From Stentor coeruleus (taxonomy: Eukaryota > Ciliophora > Heterotrichea > Heterotrichida > Stentoridae), in contig MPUH01000955.1 of NCBI GenBank assembly GCA_001970955.1, positions 1-28,369 on the forward strand: 28,369 bases of DNA, given 5' to 3'. Of this stretch, positions 1 to 9,720 are shown piece by piece. A program made the translations under genes and the position numbers. Within the stretch, counting starts at the first letter, position 1. Every line of letters starts with the position of its first letter. The notes under the pieces are model-generated. The model searched no databases and was not told where the DNA came from. It was given only the letters and a program-made list of their open reading frames with translations.

Positions 1-1050
1 ACTAACTAACTAATTAAAATATTTAAACTAAAAAAATTAAATTGAAGATTGTGAATGAAACTAGATGGATTTTAGTTAAGAGATTTGAAAATATGATAGT
101 TTTATATTAATATCCGCGCGAAAAAAATTGAATTGGAAAATAGCAAATAAATCGACATTCAGCGAGTGAAAATACTATAGAAACAGGGTTTATCATTGCA
201 ACTGAAATGTGTGAAGGGCACGTAGGAATTGTTGAGTTTACAATTGAAGAATCACTAAGACGTGCATTTGATAATGAGAAAGAGCTAATCCGGGTAAAAA
301 ATCAAATTTATTCACAAAGGGTAATTGTGATAATTTTTTTTCATAACTTAATTTAAACTATAATTATTCATCAAATAATGAGAAAATTAAAATTTTTCCA
401 GGCAATGCTAGATTAAAAAACTGCAATATCATAGGTTTAAGATTTAAATCTCTTGAATAACGATCTAATTTGTACAAAATGCAATAGCATGAAAAAATTT
501 AATACTAATAAAAATTATCATCGCTGTAAAAATAGTATCTGGGTACATTTTAAAATGAAAATATTAGATTTTTTACCCACTAAAGCCAAAGAAACAATAA
601 ATGCGTAGTCACTCTTGGAGATTAACGATATCTAGAAAGATTAAAGCACTCTCAAAAAATACAAAATAAAACGCTGATGCATTTTACAGAAAAAAAATCA
701 TATAATAATGGAAAGATCTATACAAAGGAGACAAGCTAGTGAGATGTTTAAATCTAATTAATAACAGAGAATGAATACAACATTTTTTAAGTGTGGGCAA
801 GCATCAAGAGTCTAAGAAATTGTAAATCTTGCGGACTAGATGACAATTTTGCAATAACAAAAATTTTTGATGAGGCACAAGCAGAAAATATCAGAGAATA
901 TTCATTAACAAGGATAACACTTTATAGCGACAACTTTAAAGTGTCACTTGGAGAAAAAAATCAAAGAGAACAGAAAATAACAGATAACGCAATTAAAAAT
1001 TTCATAGTGGCGATTATCCGATAGTACACTTAAGTGTCCGGTAAAACATT

Positions 1051-1078
1051 TTATTATTGTTATTATTATTATTATTAT
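1051..1078. repeat. TTA trinucleotide microsatellite
   Basis: A run of TTA/ATT units with one G interruption, lying in non-coding AT-rich sequence. It is probably simple slippage. Confidence 0.7.
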
Positions 1079-1980
1079 AGATATTTTTGAAACTAGTATT
1101 GACCAATGAGGCTTAATTCTATGGTTGTTGACCATAATTTTTTTATGTGGGATACTTACTGCAAATGAGAATGAAATAGAATTAAGATTTTAGTTTGCTG
1201 ATTATATGAGGTAAAAATATTTGATCTAAAAATTAATTTTATAGCTTTTATAGATTGAAAACTTAATTCCCTTATGATATTATCAGTTATTTCGATCACT
1301 TAAAACAAAGTCGAAAATATCCCTTCATTTTTAGTAATCTCAAAGGAAAATCTTTACTTTTTCAAACTATTTAGCCTTCTTCTACTTTTTCTGAACTCAA
1401 AAAATCTTACCAACTTCTTTACAACTTATCAATATTCTTCATTACCATATAAACTTCATCAAAATTGTTATATTAAAAAACTTAACCTTTATCCTATCAT
1501 CAAATATTTTTCTAATACGATATACCCAATAAATTTCTAATCCTAACTCCTCAATATCTATAAAAGAACTCTTAAAAACTAAAATTTTTACGCATATACT
1601 TCATGCATACTTATCATACTCTTTAATTACTTTCCAATTGTGTTCTACCTACTTTATCAATTCCCAATAACAGTTTTCATCAAGCATTTAAGAAAAATCT
1701 ATATCAATGACCATTTTACTATCCACCTAAACAACTCACCTTAAAAAACACAAAATCTTCAATAAATTTATCTCTTGATCATCCTACCCTAAAACATACA
1801 ATATATCTGTTTTCTCAACATAAGTATAAATAATATCATAATTCTACTCATAAACATAAATTTTATACTCACAACTATATTCTTTACATATAAAAAAAAA
1901 GATTTCCCCCCTTATATCAGCATAAATACTCAAGACAAATATTATAAAAACACTTGACAAACAAATCCATATTTATTTCC

Positions 1981-1988
1981 TATAATAA
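1981..1988 (+). promoter_or_regulatory. TATAATAA element before the Timeless gene
   Basis: The octamer TATAATAA ends 13 nt before the ATG at 2002. The same octamer or a close variant sits just before several other starts in this window (23065-23072 and, on the minus strand, 7426-7433). That points to a start-proximal core promoter or initiator with a very short 5' UTR. This is inference; AT-rich background makes single matches weak evidence. Confidence 0.35.
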
Positions 1989-2001
1989 CAAATAAGCGGG
2001 A

Positions 2002-4836
2002 ATGGAAGCTGAAGAAGAAGAAAGCCAGATACTTGAAGTCTCACATGAACAAGAAGATGAGGAAGAGGAAGAAAAATTTGAAGAGTTGCAATTAGACCCT
2101 AAAGAAGTTAATGATTTATTGTTTTTAGTCCAGTCTTTAGGATGTACGAAAACTGTTGGGAACATAGAAACTTATGTGAAAAGCACAGAATGTATTGAGT
2201 TTTTGAAGGAACTTTACAAACTTTTGAGAAATGAAAACCCTGATAGTCCTTTAAAACGCTTAGAATTAGGTGAATGGAATGTTGTTGAGTCTGATCTTTT
2301 AAAACTACTTATAAGCTACCCTGAAGATCGCCAATTAGCTTTTTACACAATTATTGTTTTGGTTTCACTGACAGAAAAACCATATAAAGGTTTTACGGGT
2401 ATCGCTAAATATACTGAGTATTTACAGAACTATAAACTTTCTTTTATTACAAGTAAAGAAGCTGTGAAAGTTATTATAAATCATTTAGCTGAGTGTTTGT
2501 CTAAACCTATTGAAGTTAGGAATGAACAACATGATCAGATGCTTGAGCTTATAACTTATCTTTTTAGGAATTTATTATCAATACCTGATAAAACTCCTCA
2601 GTTTATTAAAGCGACTAAAGGTGTGGCTATATATAATACACGTGATGATAGTATGAAAGATTTACAAAGAAGATTTTTACATAAGCTTTCTGATGAAAGT
2701 TCTCTTGATGCCTTTGTGTATATGTGTCAGGATTTCACCCCGACAAGTATTGGAAAATTAAACTTATGTTTTTTGGAGATATTTTGTCATGCCTTAGCAA
2801 GTTTCAAACCAAAAGCTATGTGGAATAAAGATGATGGAGTTAGTCTACTTCAATCATTACGAGAAAAGGCTTTACAACAAGAAAGAGAAAGAAATAGGGA
2901 GTTATCAACAAGACATTCTAAATTTGGAAGCAGCTACAAAATGACTAGGGCCATGGATGGTGTATCTCTAATATACCACAATCCTTTTAAAGAGAAAATC
3001 GAACTAAATAAAATTCCAGGACAAAGCAGTAGGTCGAAACCTCAACGCAAAGATAACATGAACAGTCTCACAGCAAACAAAAACCTTCAAGAGCTTGCCC
3101 GTGTAGACAAAATTCTCATAAACAAAATGAAAAACTTCGCAAATGACGTCCTCGAGCACTGTTTCGCCCCTCTCCTCGAAAGTATTTTCACTGAATTCTA
3201 CAAAGAATCCCAACGTCTAGAAGACTATGACATAACAAATTATTTCATATTCCAAGCATTCTTCATAGAATACGTTCGATATAAGCATTATTTCGAAAGC
3301 AAAACTCTTGATATTGATGTAACACCCATATGCGGAATATTCCAAAAAATGAATTTTGAATACTTTTATCGAAATATGATATTAGAATTCAAAAAAACCT
3401 CAAGAAAAGAATTTAAAACACGTGAAGTTCATGCTTCAATAAAATTTTGCACACAGTATCTTTATATTATAAGAGATATGCAAGGTTCAGCATCTGATAC
3501 AACAAAACGTAATGCACAAATTTTATTGCAAACAGTTTATTATAGAGAAATGTCGATATTGTGTAGAAAATCTTTTGAATATTGGCGTGCTGGGATTAAT
3601 GATAAAGAGTTTTTAGAAGATATTGTTGAGTTTACGCATATAACTTTTAAACTCCTTGATGATTATTCTAAAGGTAAAGCATTAACAGTAAGGACAGAAA
3701 GGGTGTTAAAAACGAAAAAACCTAATGACGATGAAGAAAATGAAGAAATGGATGAAGAACCTGAAGATACAAAATATCAAGAAAGGCAGTTGAATTTTAA
3801 TATAGAATTTTCTTTACTTATTGATGCTGATATTATATCAAAGTACATGTTTTTATTACAAAGATATAAAGATGCAAGGGAAGAAGTAAATTCTTGGGTT
3901 GTAGCTTTTATTAGAAAAGTAGTCAATGAATGTGAAGCTGATTGGATATTTTTCCAGTTAGAATATCTGCAGATTTTTGATGAAATTTTAAATGATAGAC
4001 TTGCTCAAATTAGATATAAAGATATTTATGATTTATCTTTAACTATTGTAGAGAAATTTTTTGTGTTGTTTAAAAAAAACACTTTACTCCCAGTTGAAGC
4101 TTTATTTAGAGTTAAAGAGAAAAAAATCAAAAATATGATTATAAGCAATTATGAGGATGAAGATGTTTATGAGTTACAAAATGGGATGGTTGATATTGAT
4201 ATTGGTGATATTGAAGATGAAGATAAGGTTAGACAGAAAGTAAAATGGACTAAAGAAGAAGATATGATATTAATAGAAAATTATGGGACATTTAAAGATA
4301 TGAGTAGTGTTTATGACTTATTAGCTAATCTAATTGAAGGAAAAACTCCTATGCAGATAATGAAAAGAACTAAATTCCTTAAACTTGATAAAGGTGTAGA
4401 AAAAGCTCGGCAGATTCTTCAAGGTGCATATACGGATGAAACTTTTAGAAACCTTTTCCAAGATGCTAAAGATGTATTTGAAAAACATGGCAAAACAACA
4501 GTGATACAAGAAATACACAAAATTCTTGATGACTATTCTGAATTCCTCAAACTTTTCACAAATGAAGAATTCGCTATAGTCCCTATAGAAGAAGAGACAT
4601 TCGGGCTTTTTTCCGACCAAATGTTTTGCAATTTTCTTTTAGCCCTAGGGTTTTGCCAACCTAGACAAGGAGAATGGTGTTGGCGACTTAATGTAAATCC
4701 ACAAGAAATACTACAGAAACTTAATGAAGTTACTTCAAATGAAACACAAATTGATGATGAAGAAGAAGAACAATATAACCCCCAAACATCTCAGAACTTG
4801 TTTATGACAAAAAATCCTGAGTCTGCTAATGTTTAA
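2002..4836 (+). CDS. TIMELESS: Timeless/Tof1/Swi1 replication fork protection protein
   Basis: A 944-residue protein. The N-terminal half matches the Timeless family: an acidic start (residues 3-30), then a helical-repeat region with LESDLL-like and YLQNYK segments, and the family hallmark RHSKFGSSY at residues 304-312 (RHSRFGGSY type in animals). An acidic linker (about 575-590) is followed by a C-terminal helical part and a Myb-like WTKEED segment near residue 750, and the protein ends in an acidic tail. In animals and yeast this protein travels with the replisome in a complex with Tipin/Csm3, stabilises stalled forks and supports checkpoint signalling. It is somewhat shorter than the human protein (about 1200 aa). 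No intron is evident. The start ATG lies just after a TATAATAA box. Codon choice is patchy: about 2995-3420 is C-rich on the coding strand, while the flanking parts are G-rich. Confidence 0.9.
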   Translation: MEAEEEESQILEVSHEQEDEEEEEKFEELQLDPKEVNDLLFLVQSLGCTKTVGNIETYVKSTECIEFLKELYKLLRNENPDSPLKRLELGEWNVVESDLLKLLISYPEDRQLAFYTIIVLVSLTEKPYKGFTGIAKYTEYLQNYKLSFITSKEAVKVIINHLAECLSKPIEVRNEQHDQMLELITYLFRNLLSIPDKTPQFIKATKGVAIYNTRDDSMKDLQRRFLHKLSDESSLDAFVYMCQDFTPTSIGKLNLCFLEIFCHALASFKPKAMWNKDDGVSLLQSLREKALQQERERNRELSTRHSKFGSSYKMTRAMDGVSLIYHNPFKEKIELNKIPGQSSRSKPQRKDNMNSLTANKNLQELARVDKILINKMKNFANDVLEHCFAPLLESIFTEFYKESQRLEDYDITNYFIFQAFFIEYVRYKHYFESKTLDIDVTPICGIFQKMNFEYFYRNMILEFKKTSRKEFKTREVHASIKFCTQYLYIIRDMQGSASDTTKRNAQILLQTVYYREMSILCRKSFEYWRAGINDKEFLEDIVEFTHITFKLLDDYSKGKALTVRTERVLKTKKPNDDEENEEMDEEPEDTKYQERQLNFNIEFSLLIDADIISKYMFLLQRYKDAREEVNSWVVAFIRKVVNECEADWIFFQLEYLQIFDEILNDRLAQIRYKDIYDLSLTIVEKFFVLFKKNTLLPVEALFRVKEKKIKNMIISNYEDEDVYELQNGMVDIDIGDIEDEDKVRQKVKWTKEEDMILIENYGTFKDMSSVYDLLANLIEGKTPMQIMKRTKFLKLDKGVEKARQILQGAYTDETFRNLFQDAKDVFEKHGKTTVIQEIHKILDDYSEFLKLFTNEEFAIVPIEEETFGLFSDQMFCNFLLALGFCQPRQGEWCWRLNVNPQEILQKLNEVTSNETQIDDEEEEQYNPQTSQNLFMTKNPESANV

Positions 4837-5239
4837 ATGCATATCTTATTTCTTATATAAAATTATTTATTATTCTTGGATAATTTCCTTATTTAATAAA
4901 TATTTTAACAAGTTGGCTTATAATATGCTTTAAAGTTTTGTATGTGTTTTGAGGAAAAAAATATAAGGATGGTGAAATTAAAAAATGACGAGATTTTAGT
5001 TATTTTTTATTAATTTAGCCCTATGGTTATTTGTTTAAGTTTAAGGCCAACTTTTTTAAGGTTATTTTGTATGGGATATAAATATTTAGGGTTGAATAGA
5101 GGGTAATTATTGTAAAATGTTGAATTAATTAAGAATATAGTTTATTAGTACTAGCAAGGATTATTATTCATGTATTTTCAGCTATAAATTTTCCTTGAGA
5201 TTTCTAGTTTTTTGATAAACTGCTGATTTTTAGTATTTT
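4837..5239. other. 3' flank of Timeless, no gene seen
   Basis: AT-rich non-coding sequence downstream of the Timeless stop. The + strand is rich in G over C (47 G against 10 C in 4921-5160), the opposite of the 5' flank. I see no RNA gene or intact open frame. Confidence 0.6.
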
Positions 5240-5726
5240 TTATTTGAGTTTAGGTAAAGATACAAAAATTGTCGCACTTTCCTTTATTTTCTCAATTAAA
5301 AGGCTGCCAGGTTGCTCTTTTAGCGTTGCAAAGTACTCAGGGATTTTGATGGTTTCAGTATTTTTCCAAGCTTTTTTAGTGCTTTTTAATGCACATTGCA
5401 TGCTACTATTAAGAGTTTTCTAACCCTTACTAAGCAAATCTGCTGCTAAAGCGAGTATTTCACTTTCTTTTTTATAGTTCAAAGATTTGTTATAGAAGTC
5501 CAGGGCATAGTTTTCAATTGATTTCCCCATTTGCTTGGGTAATATAATTTAATGCTTTTTCGAAACTCAAAAAAATTCTTGTAGTTGTGTGAGACCCATG
5601 CTTTCATCGATGTTTTATAAAAATCTTTTCTTTCACTACAAGTCAACTCATCTTCCCAAGCTTTTCAGCACTGAAATCTTTAAAGCATTGTAACTTCTCT
5701 ATTACAACAATTTCACCTTTAAACAT
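5240..5726 (-). pseudogene. Broken helical-repeat (TPR-like) gene
   Basis: Reading the minus strand from an ATG at 5726 to a TAA at 5240 gives continuous protein-like sequence only if about three single-base frameshifts and one in-frame TAG are bridged. Recognisable pieces in order are KLQCFKDFSAEK, AWEDELTCSERKDFYKT, FEKALNYITQANG, SIENYALDFYNKSLNYKKES and a last piece ending FVSLPKLK. The spacing of aromatic and Ala residues resembles TPR or alpha-SNAP-like helices. The shifts fall at or near A or T runs. The 15-16-nt introns of this group cannot explain them, because no GT...AG of that size lies at the breaks. It lies on the same strand as the intact TPR-IQ gene upstream of it, but I cannot show that the two are related. 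Confidence 0.55.
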
Positions 5727-5865
5727 TTATTATAATAGTATAGATTTTATTATAATCTCATAAAAAATACTAAGAAATTAAATTTTAAATGATGTGGAAT
5801 GGGTTAAAAGAATGTATCTGAGAAATACAAAATTTATATTGAAAGGTATTAATATGATAATTGAT

Positions 5866-7419
5866 TTATATGCGGTTTAAAAGAAAATTATAAATTTTGC
5901 GGACACGATGTCCACGAAAAACAGACTGAATAAGTATTGCAGAATCTAAAATGTTACGAAAGTACTCTTGAGCTAAATATTTTCGAATAGACTTTTGCAT
6001 TGTTAGGACAGAATTTTGAAGTACTTTAAAGTGTTTACGAGTTAGACACATACGAAAGAAAGACTGGATTAAAATCACAGCTTCAAGCTGATCTTCATAT
6101 CTAGCTTCATATATTGTATGTAAATGCCTATGTCTAAAAAATTCTACTTTTGTTTTATTTGGTATTGGTATCAGTTCTTTTTTTTCATTTTTTTCAAGCA
6201 AAACTTTTTCTTGTTTAACAATTTCAATATCTTTTAAAGCTTCTTTAACTTTATTTTCTGCTTTCTGAACTTTAGTTATAATATTTTCCTTTTTTTTCCA
6301 TGTAATTCCTTTATTTCTTTTCCATTCATTTGATATCCCAAATATACTATCATTAACTTTTTTTATAAGCTCAACTTGTATACCAATACTTGATGATCTT
6401 TGTTCTTCATGTGGGCTTTTAGCTTTAGAGTATTTATGGAAACTATTATTCAAAGATATTGGGGGATCTTTTTGAGGAATTTGAGGAATTTTAGGAATAT
6501 TTCCTTCAAGTTCATCTACAATGCTTTGTAGCGCTTCATACTTTTTTTTACTGAAATTCTGAACAGGTTTTCTTTTTGTTGTAGGAATAAAGCTTGGACT
6601 TTTAAATTTATCTGCACTATGCAAAGTGATTTTCTTTTTTTGGGATTTTTCATAATGTGTTCCAGACAAGTTCTCTTTAAGGAAATAATGATCTTGGATT
6701 TGAGGGAAGTTTTCTCTTTTTGCTTTGGGTTCAAGGCTACTTGAAGCACATTTTCTTCTTGAAAGGCCAATAGAAGTTTGTGGTTTTCTTATAGACACTT
6801 TACTAAGTTTGATACATGGAATCGCTTCAACTGTTTGCGAACTGTTTCCTAAAGAAAAAAGACTACGTTTTAAACTTAAAGTCAGTAGATGATTTTCTCC
6901 TAGTTTATCTTTACCTAATTCCCATCCAAGTTTAAACATCTGCATAGCTTCTAAAGTACGTTGAAGAGCTTCGTATTCTAAGCCTGTGTTATGATATGAA
7001 ATGATTAGTGTTGTTATTACATTTGAAGACTTTTCTTGGCATTTCTGAAGAATTTTCAGAGCTTTGGTTGCATGTTTTAAAGCTGTTTCATGAGAATTGT
7101 TTTGAGAGTATATGGAACTTATATTCAAATGAGTCCCTGCTAAGTTTACTTGGTCTTTATTAGACTTTTTGTCTTTTTCTATAGCTAGTTTTAGGCAAGC
7201 AAGTGCTTCTTGATGCTTTCCTACTTTTTTGTAATAACATCCGTAATTATTTAGTGTTATTGCCCAAAGCTGGTCGTCTGCTGATGTTTGTTTTAAGATT
7301 TTTTCAGCTTCGTTTAGACATTCATAAGCATCAGCAAATGAATTTTTTCTTAGGTTTTCCATTGCTTTCTTGTTTAAGGTTAGTATGTTACCTTCGATAT
7401 GCAGTCGAGATTCACTCAT
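5866..7419 (-). CDS. TPR and IQ-motif protein
   Basis: A 517-residue protein. Residues 1 to about 190 form tetratricopeptide-type helical hairpins (for example NNYGCYYKKVGKHQEALACL, LNISSIYSQNNSHETALKHA). A long low-complexity basic linker follows. The C-terminus has three IQ motifs at about 448-466 (ILIQSFFRMCLTRKHF), 470-488 (LTMQKSIRKYLAQEYF) and 493-512 (ILIQSVFRGHRVRKIY), which are expected to bind calmodulin or related light chains. TPR-plus-IQ proteins are common in ciliates and are often linked to cilia or the cortex, but the specific role here is unknown. The start is supported by the TPR helix beginning soon after it and by a TATAATAA element 6 nt upstream. It ends in TAA. Confidence 0.85.
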   Translation of the reverse strand: MSESRLHIEGNILTLNKKAMENLRKNSFADAYECLNEAEKILKQTSADDQLWAITLNNYGCYYKKVGKHQEALACLKLAIEKDKKSNKDQVNLAGTHLNISSIYSQNNSHETALKHATKALKILQKCQEKSSNVITTLIISYHNTGLEYEALQRTLEAMQMFKLGWELGKDKLGENHLLTLSLKRSLFSLGNSSQTVEAIPCIKLSKVSIRKPQTSIGLSRRKCASSSLEPKAKRENFPQIQDHYFLKENLSGTHYEKSQKKKITLHSADKFKSPSFIPTTKRKPVQNFSKKKYEALQSIVDELEGNIPKIPQIPQKDPPISLNNSFHKYSKAKSPHEEQRSSSIGIQVELIKKVNDSIFGISNEWKRNKGITWKKKENIITKVQKAENKVKEALKDIEIVKQEKVLLEKNEKKELIPIPNKTKVEFFRHRHLHTIYEARYEDQLEAVILIQSFFRMCLTRKHFKVLQNSVLTMQKSIRKYLAQEYFRNILDSAILIQSVFRGHRVRKIYNFLLNRI

Positions 7420-8083
7420 ATTCCGTTATTATAACTTAACTTCGAATTTACTATATATGAATATTTTATCAATTTATTTTTATTGCTTTTTGGATAGTGG
7501 TATGATGAATTATATTCTACTTCATAGGATTATTTTGAAATATTATGGATGCTGCATTTTCTTATAGTTTTATATATTTATTTATATATTAACCAATCAT
7601 TAGTGCTATTTGGAGTTTTCAGCTTACCTTGTTTCTGAATCTTAAGGTATGATAAAAATTACGCGAAGTCCGAAAAGTGAATTTTTACATTTACAACTTC
7701 CTTTTGTGATATCAAATGTTGAAAGAATGAATGCTCTAAGTATTTTATAAAAAATTTATATATAATGATTTTTAATAAGTTTTATGCTCCATTAGGGTGT
7801 TTATTAGTTCAGTATATAAACTTGTATTGATTAAACTTTAGGTATATTTTAACATTATATTTAATATATAATAATCTGCAATTTTTCTAGTAAATTTTAA
7901 TACCTGAAATTATAAAAACCTCTTAAAATCATCTAAAACCTCCTCAAAGTATCTACAATTCATCCTTTAAAACCCCAAAATACCTATCAACAAAATTGCA
8001 CAACTTTCCAAAATCACATAATAATCCATCTTAAAAACTAATAATTTCTAAGCCATAAAAATCCTCTAACATACTCTTATACT
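7420..8083. other. Intergenic spacer, one tiny ORF
   Basis: Spacer between two minus-strand genes. The only open frame with a protein-like look is a 33-codon ATG ORF at 7649-7750 on the + strand, with a stop immediately upstream of it. It could be a relic or chance. From about 7920 to 8080 the + strand is G-poor and C-rich, the usual pattern on the 3' side of a minus-strand gene in this window. Confidence 0.4.
7426..7433 (-). promoter_or_regulatory. TATAATAA element before the TPR-IQ gene
   Basis: On the minus strand TATAATAA ends 6 nt before the ATG at 7419. It is the same octamer as upstream of Timeless and of the second macrodomain gene. A promoter role is inferred from recurrence at starts. 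Confidence 0.35.
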
Positions 8084-9376
8084 TTAATAGAAAATCTCGA
8101 ACCCATTAGGTTTACCTATAAGTCCTAACAGCTCTTGTACCCTAGTTTTTTCTTTTTTGGTTAAAAACTTTGCCAAGATAGTAAATTTCTTATTAGCCTT
8201 CAATGCTTCAAGATAAACCTGGACATATTCTTGAAACTCCGCAAAGTTATCAATAAACGTATTGACTATTCTCATAAAAAAATCAGACTCAATATTCCCT
8301 TTACTAATCAAATTGCTAATTGTATCTTGAGGAATAGACTCTAAATACACCCTAAGTTTATGAGGTTCTGAAAGCATAACCCAAGTTCTTTCAAATTCTA
8401 CAAGATTTTTAGGAATAGGCAGTTTTTCAATTGCAATACTTTCTATAGCTTTTGTTGTTTGTTCTTTTATAACAACTACTTCTTTTTTAACTTCTTCGAT
8501 TTTTTCATTATTAATATCAGTAACAGGTATTGATATTAGATTGTCAGGTGATGGTCTATCTTTATTAGTCATAGTTTTCTGTAAATCCTCAAGTAACATT
8601 TGTACTTTTGCTGTAATTTTACCTATTTCCTGTTTGATTACTGTGTTGTTTGGCTCTAATTCCAGGCAAAACTGTAGATCAGCTTTAGCGCTTTTGAATT
8701 TCCCCAGCATTTTTTTCGCTTTTGCCCTTCTCACCAGAGATTTCACATGTTTTTTATCGAGATCCAGAGCTTTTTCCGCATGTTCAAGAGCTTGTTCAGG
8801 TTTTTTTATTCTCAAAAAACATTCAGATGAGTTGCTATTAAGAATCACAAGCATTTCTGGATTAACAGCTCTTTGTAAGCATTCAGCATATTTTTCAATA
8901 GCTTTATCATACTCTTTATTTGAAAATGCAAGATTTCCTTGATCTTTTAGTCGATCTACTTCTGGATCTTTTGTTGTGATAACAGGCTTGTGTTGATCTT
9001 TTTGTGGATTGCCTCCTTTTATAAGTATTTTGCTTTGAGGTTTTGCCATAACTTTTGGCGCTTGCATCATTGTAGGCTTTTCTTCTATTTTTTCTAGTTC
9101 TTTATCGACATCAAATTTATCCCAAGCTTTGTAGTAGTCTTTCATTTTAGCTTTGTCTCTTTTAAGTTTTTCATCTGTTTGGGCTTGTGGGTTTTCAGAG
9201 TCTTTTATTGGGTTTCTTACTGGTGGAGGTTCGGAAAGAGGAAGGGTTTTGTTGGTAAGACCAGAATCGATTGAGTTTATTTCTGCTTCCCAGTTTGCGA
9301 GTTCATCAATGTAGTCTCTGATGCTGTTTGCGTTGTTTCGGATTTGGTTTTGGACTTCAACTACTTTTTCACCCAT
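8084..9376 (-). CDS. RPAP3-like R2TP co-chaperone subunit
   Basis: A 430-residue protein. The N-terminus (IRDYIDELANWEAEI, residues 19-33) and a KAWDKFDVDKELE segment (83-95) match the conserved N-terminal elements of RPAP3. A TPR domain spans about 143-255, with clamp-type residues K144, N148, N182 and K212/R216 suited to an Hsp70/Hsp90 EEVD tail. Residues about 318-425 match the RPAP3 C-terminal domain, which docks on RUVBL ATPases. RPAP3/SPAG1-type proteins recruit Hsp90 to R2TP for assembly of RNA polymerases, PIKKs, snoRNPs and, in ciliated cells, axonemal dyneins. Human RPAP3 has two TPR domains; only one is present here. SPAG1 is the main alternative because it shares the C-terminal domain, but the N-terminal elements favour RPAP3. 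It ends in TAA. Confidence 0.82.
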   Translation of the reverse strand: MGEKVVEVQNQIRNNANSIRDYIDELANWEAEINSIDSGLTNKTLPLSEPPPVRNPIKDSENPQAQTDEKLKRDKAKMKDYYKAWDKFDVDKELEKIEEKPTMMQAPKVMAKPQSKILIKGGNPQKDQHKPVITTKDPEVDRLKDQGNLAFSNKEYDKAIEKYAECLQRAVNPEMLVILNSNSSECFLRIKKPEQALEHAEKALDLDKKHVKSLVRRAKAKKMLGKFKSAKADLQFCLELEPNNTVIKQEIGKITAKVQMLLEDLQKTMTNKDRPSPDNLISIPVTDINNEKIEEVKKEVVVIKEQTTKAIESIAIEKLPIPKNLVEFERTWVMLSEPHKLRVYLESIPQDTISNLISKGNIESDFFMRIVNTFIDNFAEFQEYVQVYLEALKANKKFTILAKFLTKKEKTRVQELLGLIGKPNGFEIFY

Positions 9377-9720
9377 TTATATAATATGGATATTCTAGGG
9401 GTTAAGATGATATTATAAAAAGTAGAGATGATGTAGGATGATAGATTATAGGAATGGGTTTTGATTATATTTTATAGTACATTAAAAGTATTAACTATAA
9501 AATTTTTTTTTGATATAAATTAAAAAGTGCCTTCTTATCATTATTGTAATTAATAAAAACTTAGTTTATAATCAGATATACTATACAATAATATAGTAAT
9601 AATCTATTACAAATAATCATACCTATTAACATTTTCCTCCCAGCTACAGAGCGACTTAAAATCACTCACATTATCGTTAGCTCAATTTAACAAAGCTAAT
9701 CCTATTATCTAATTCCCTAA
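9377..9720. other. Intergenic spacer, nothing coding seen
   Basis: AT-rich spacer between the RPAP3-like gene and the eRF3-like gene, both on the minus strand. On the + strand the left end is G-rich and the right end C-rich, so the skew changes sign within the spacer. No RNA gene was seen. Confidence 0.5.

Larger units (their letters stand above)
1..2001. other. Gene-poor 5' region with decayed coding scraps
   Basis: No intact gene is visible. Short open pieces are present on the + strand: 207-356 (ATG start, about 49 codons), 441-608 (about 55 codons, with a CTKC pair and a later YHRC that together look like a partial zinc ribbon) and a piece near 791-1024 that has no ATG start but contains CKSC. 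They lie in different frames and are separated by stops, so I read them as relics of one or more dead genes. From about 1370 to 1990 the + strand becomes strikingly poor in G. A short TTA microsatellite lies at 1051-1078. Confidence 0.4.

Noticed and set aside
1..15. ACTA-type repeat at the left edge as a telomere
   Set aside because: Only about three imperfect short units; not a C-rich ciliate telomere repeat.
791..1024. 77-codon open frame on the + strand as a gene
   Set aside because: It has no ATG start (begins at GTG), sits among other broken pieces and has no recognisable domain; treated as relic or chance.
3674..3688. Possible 15-nt intron GTAAAGCATTAACAG in Timeless
   Set aside because: No A at position 10, and no alignment reason to remove the five residues.
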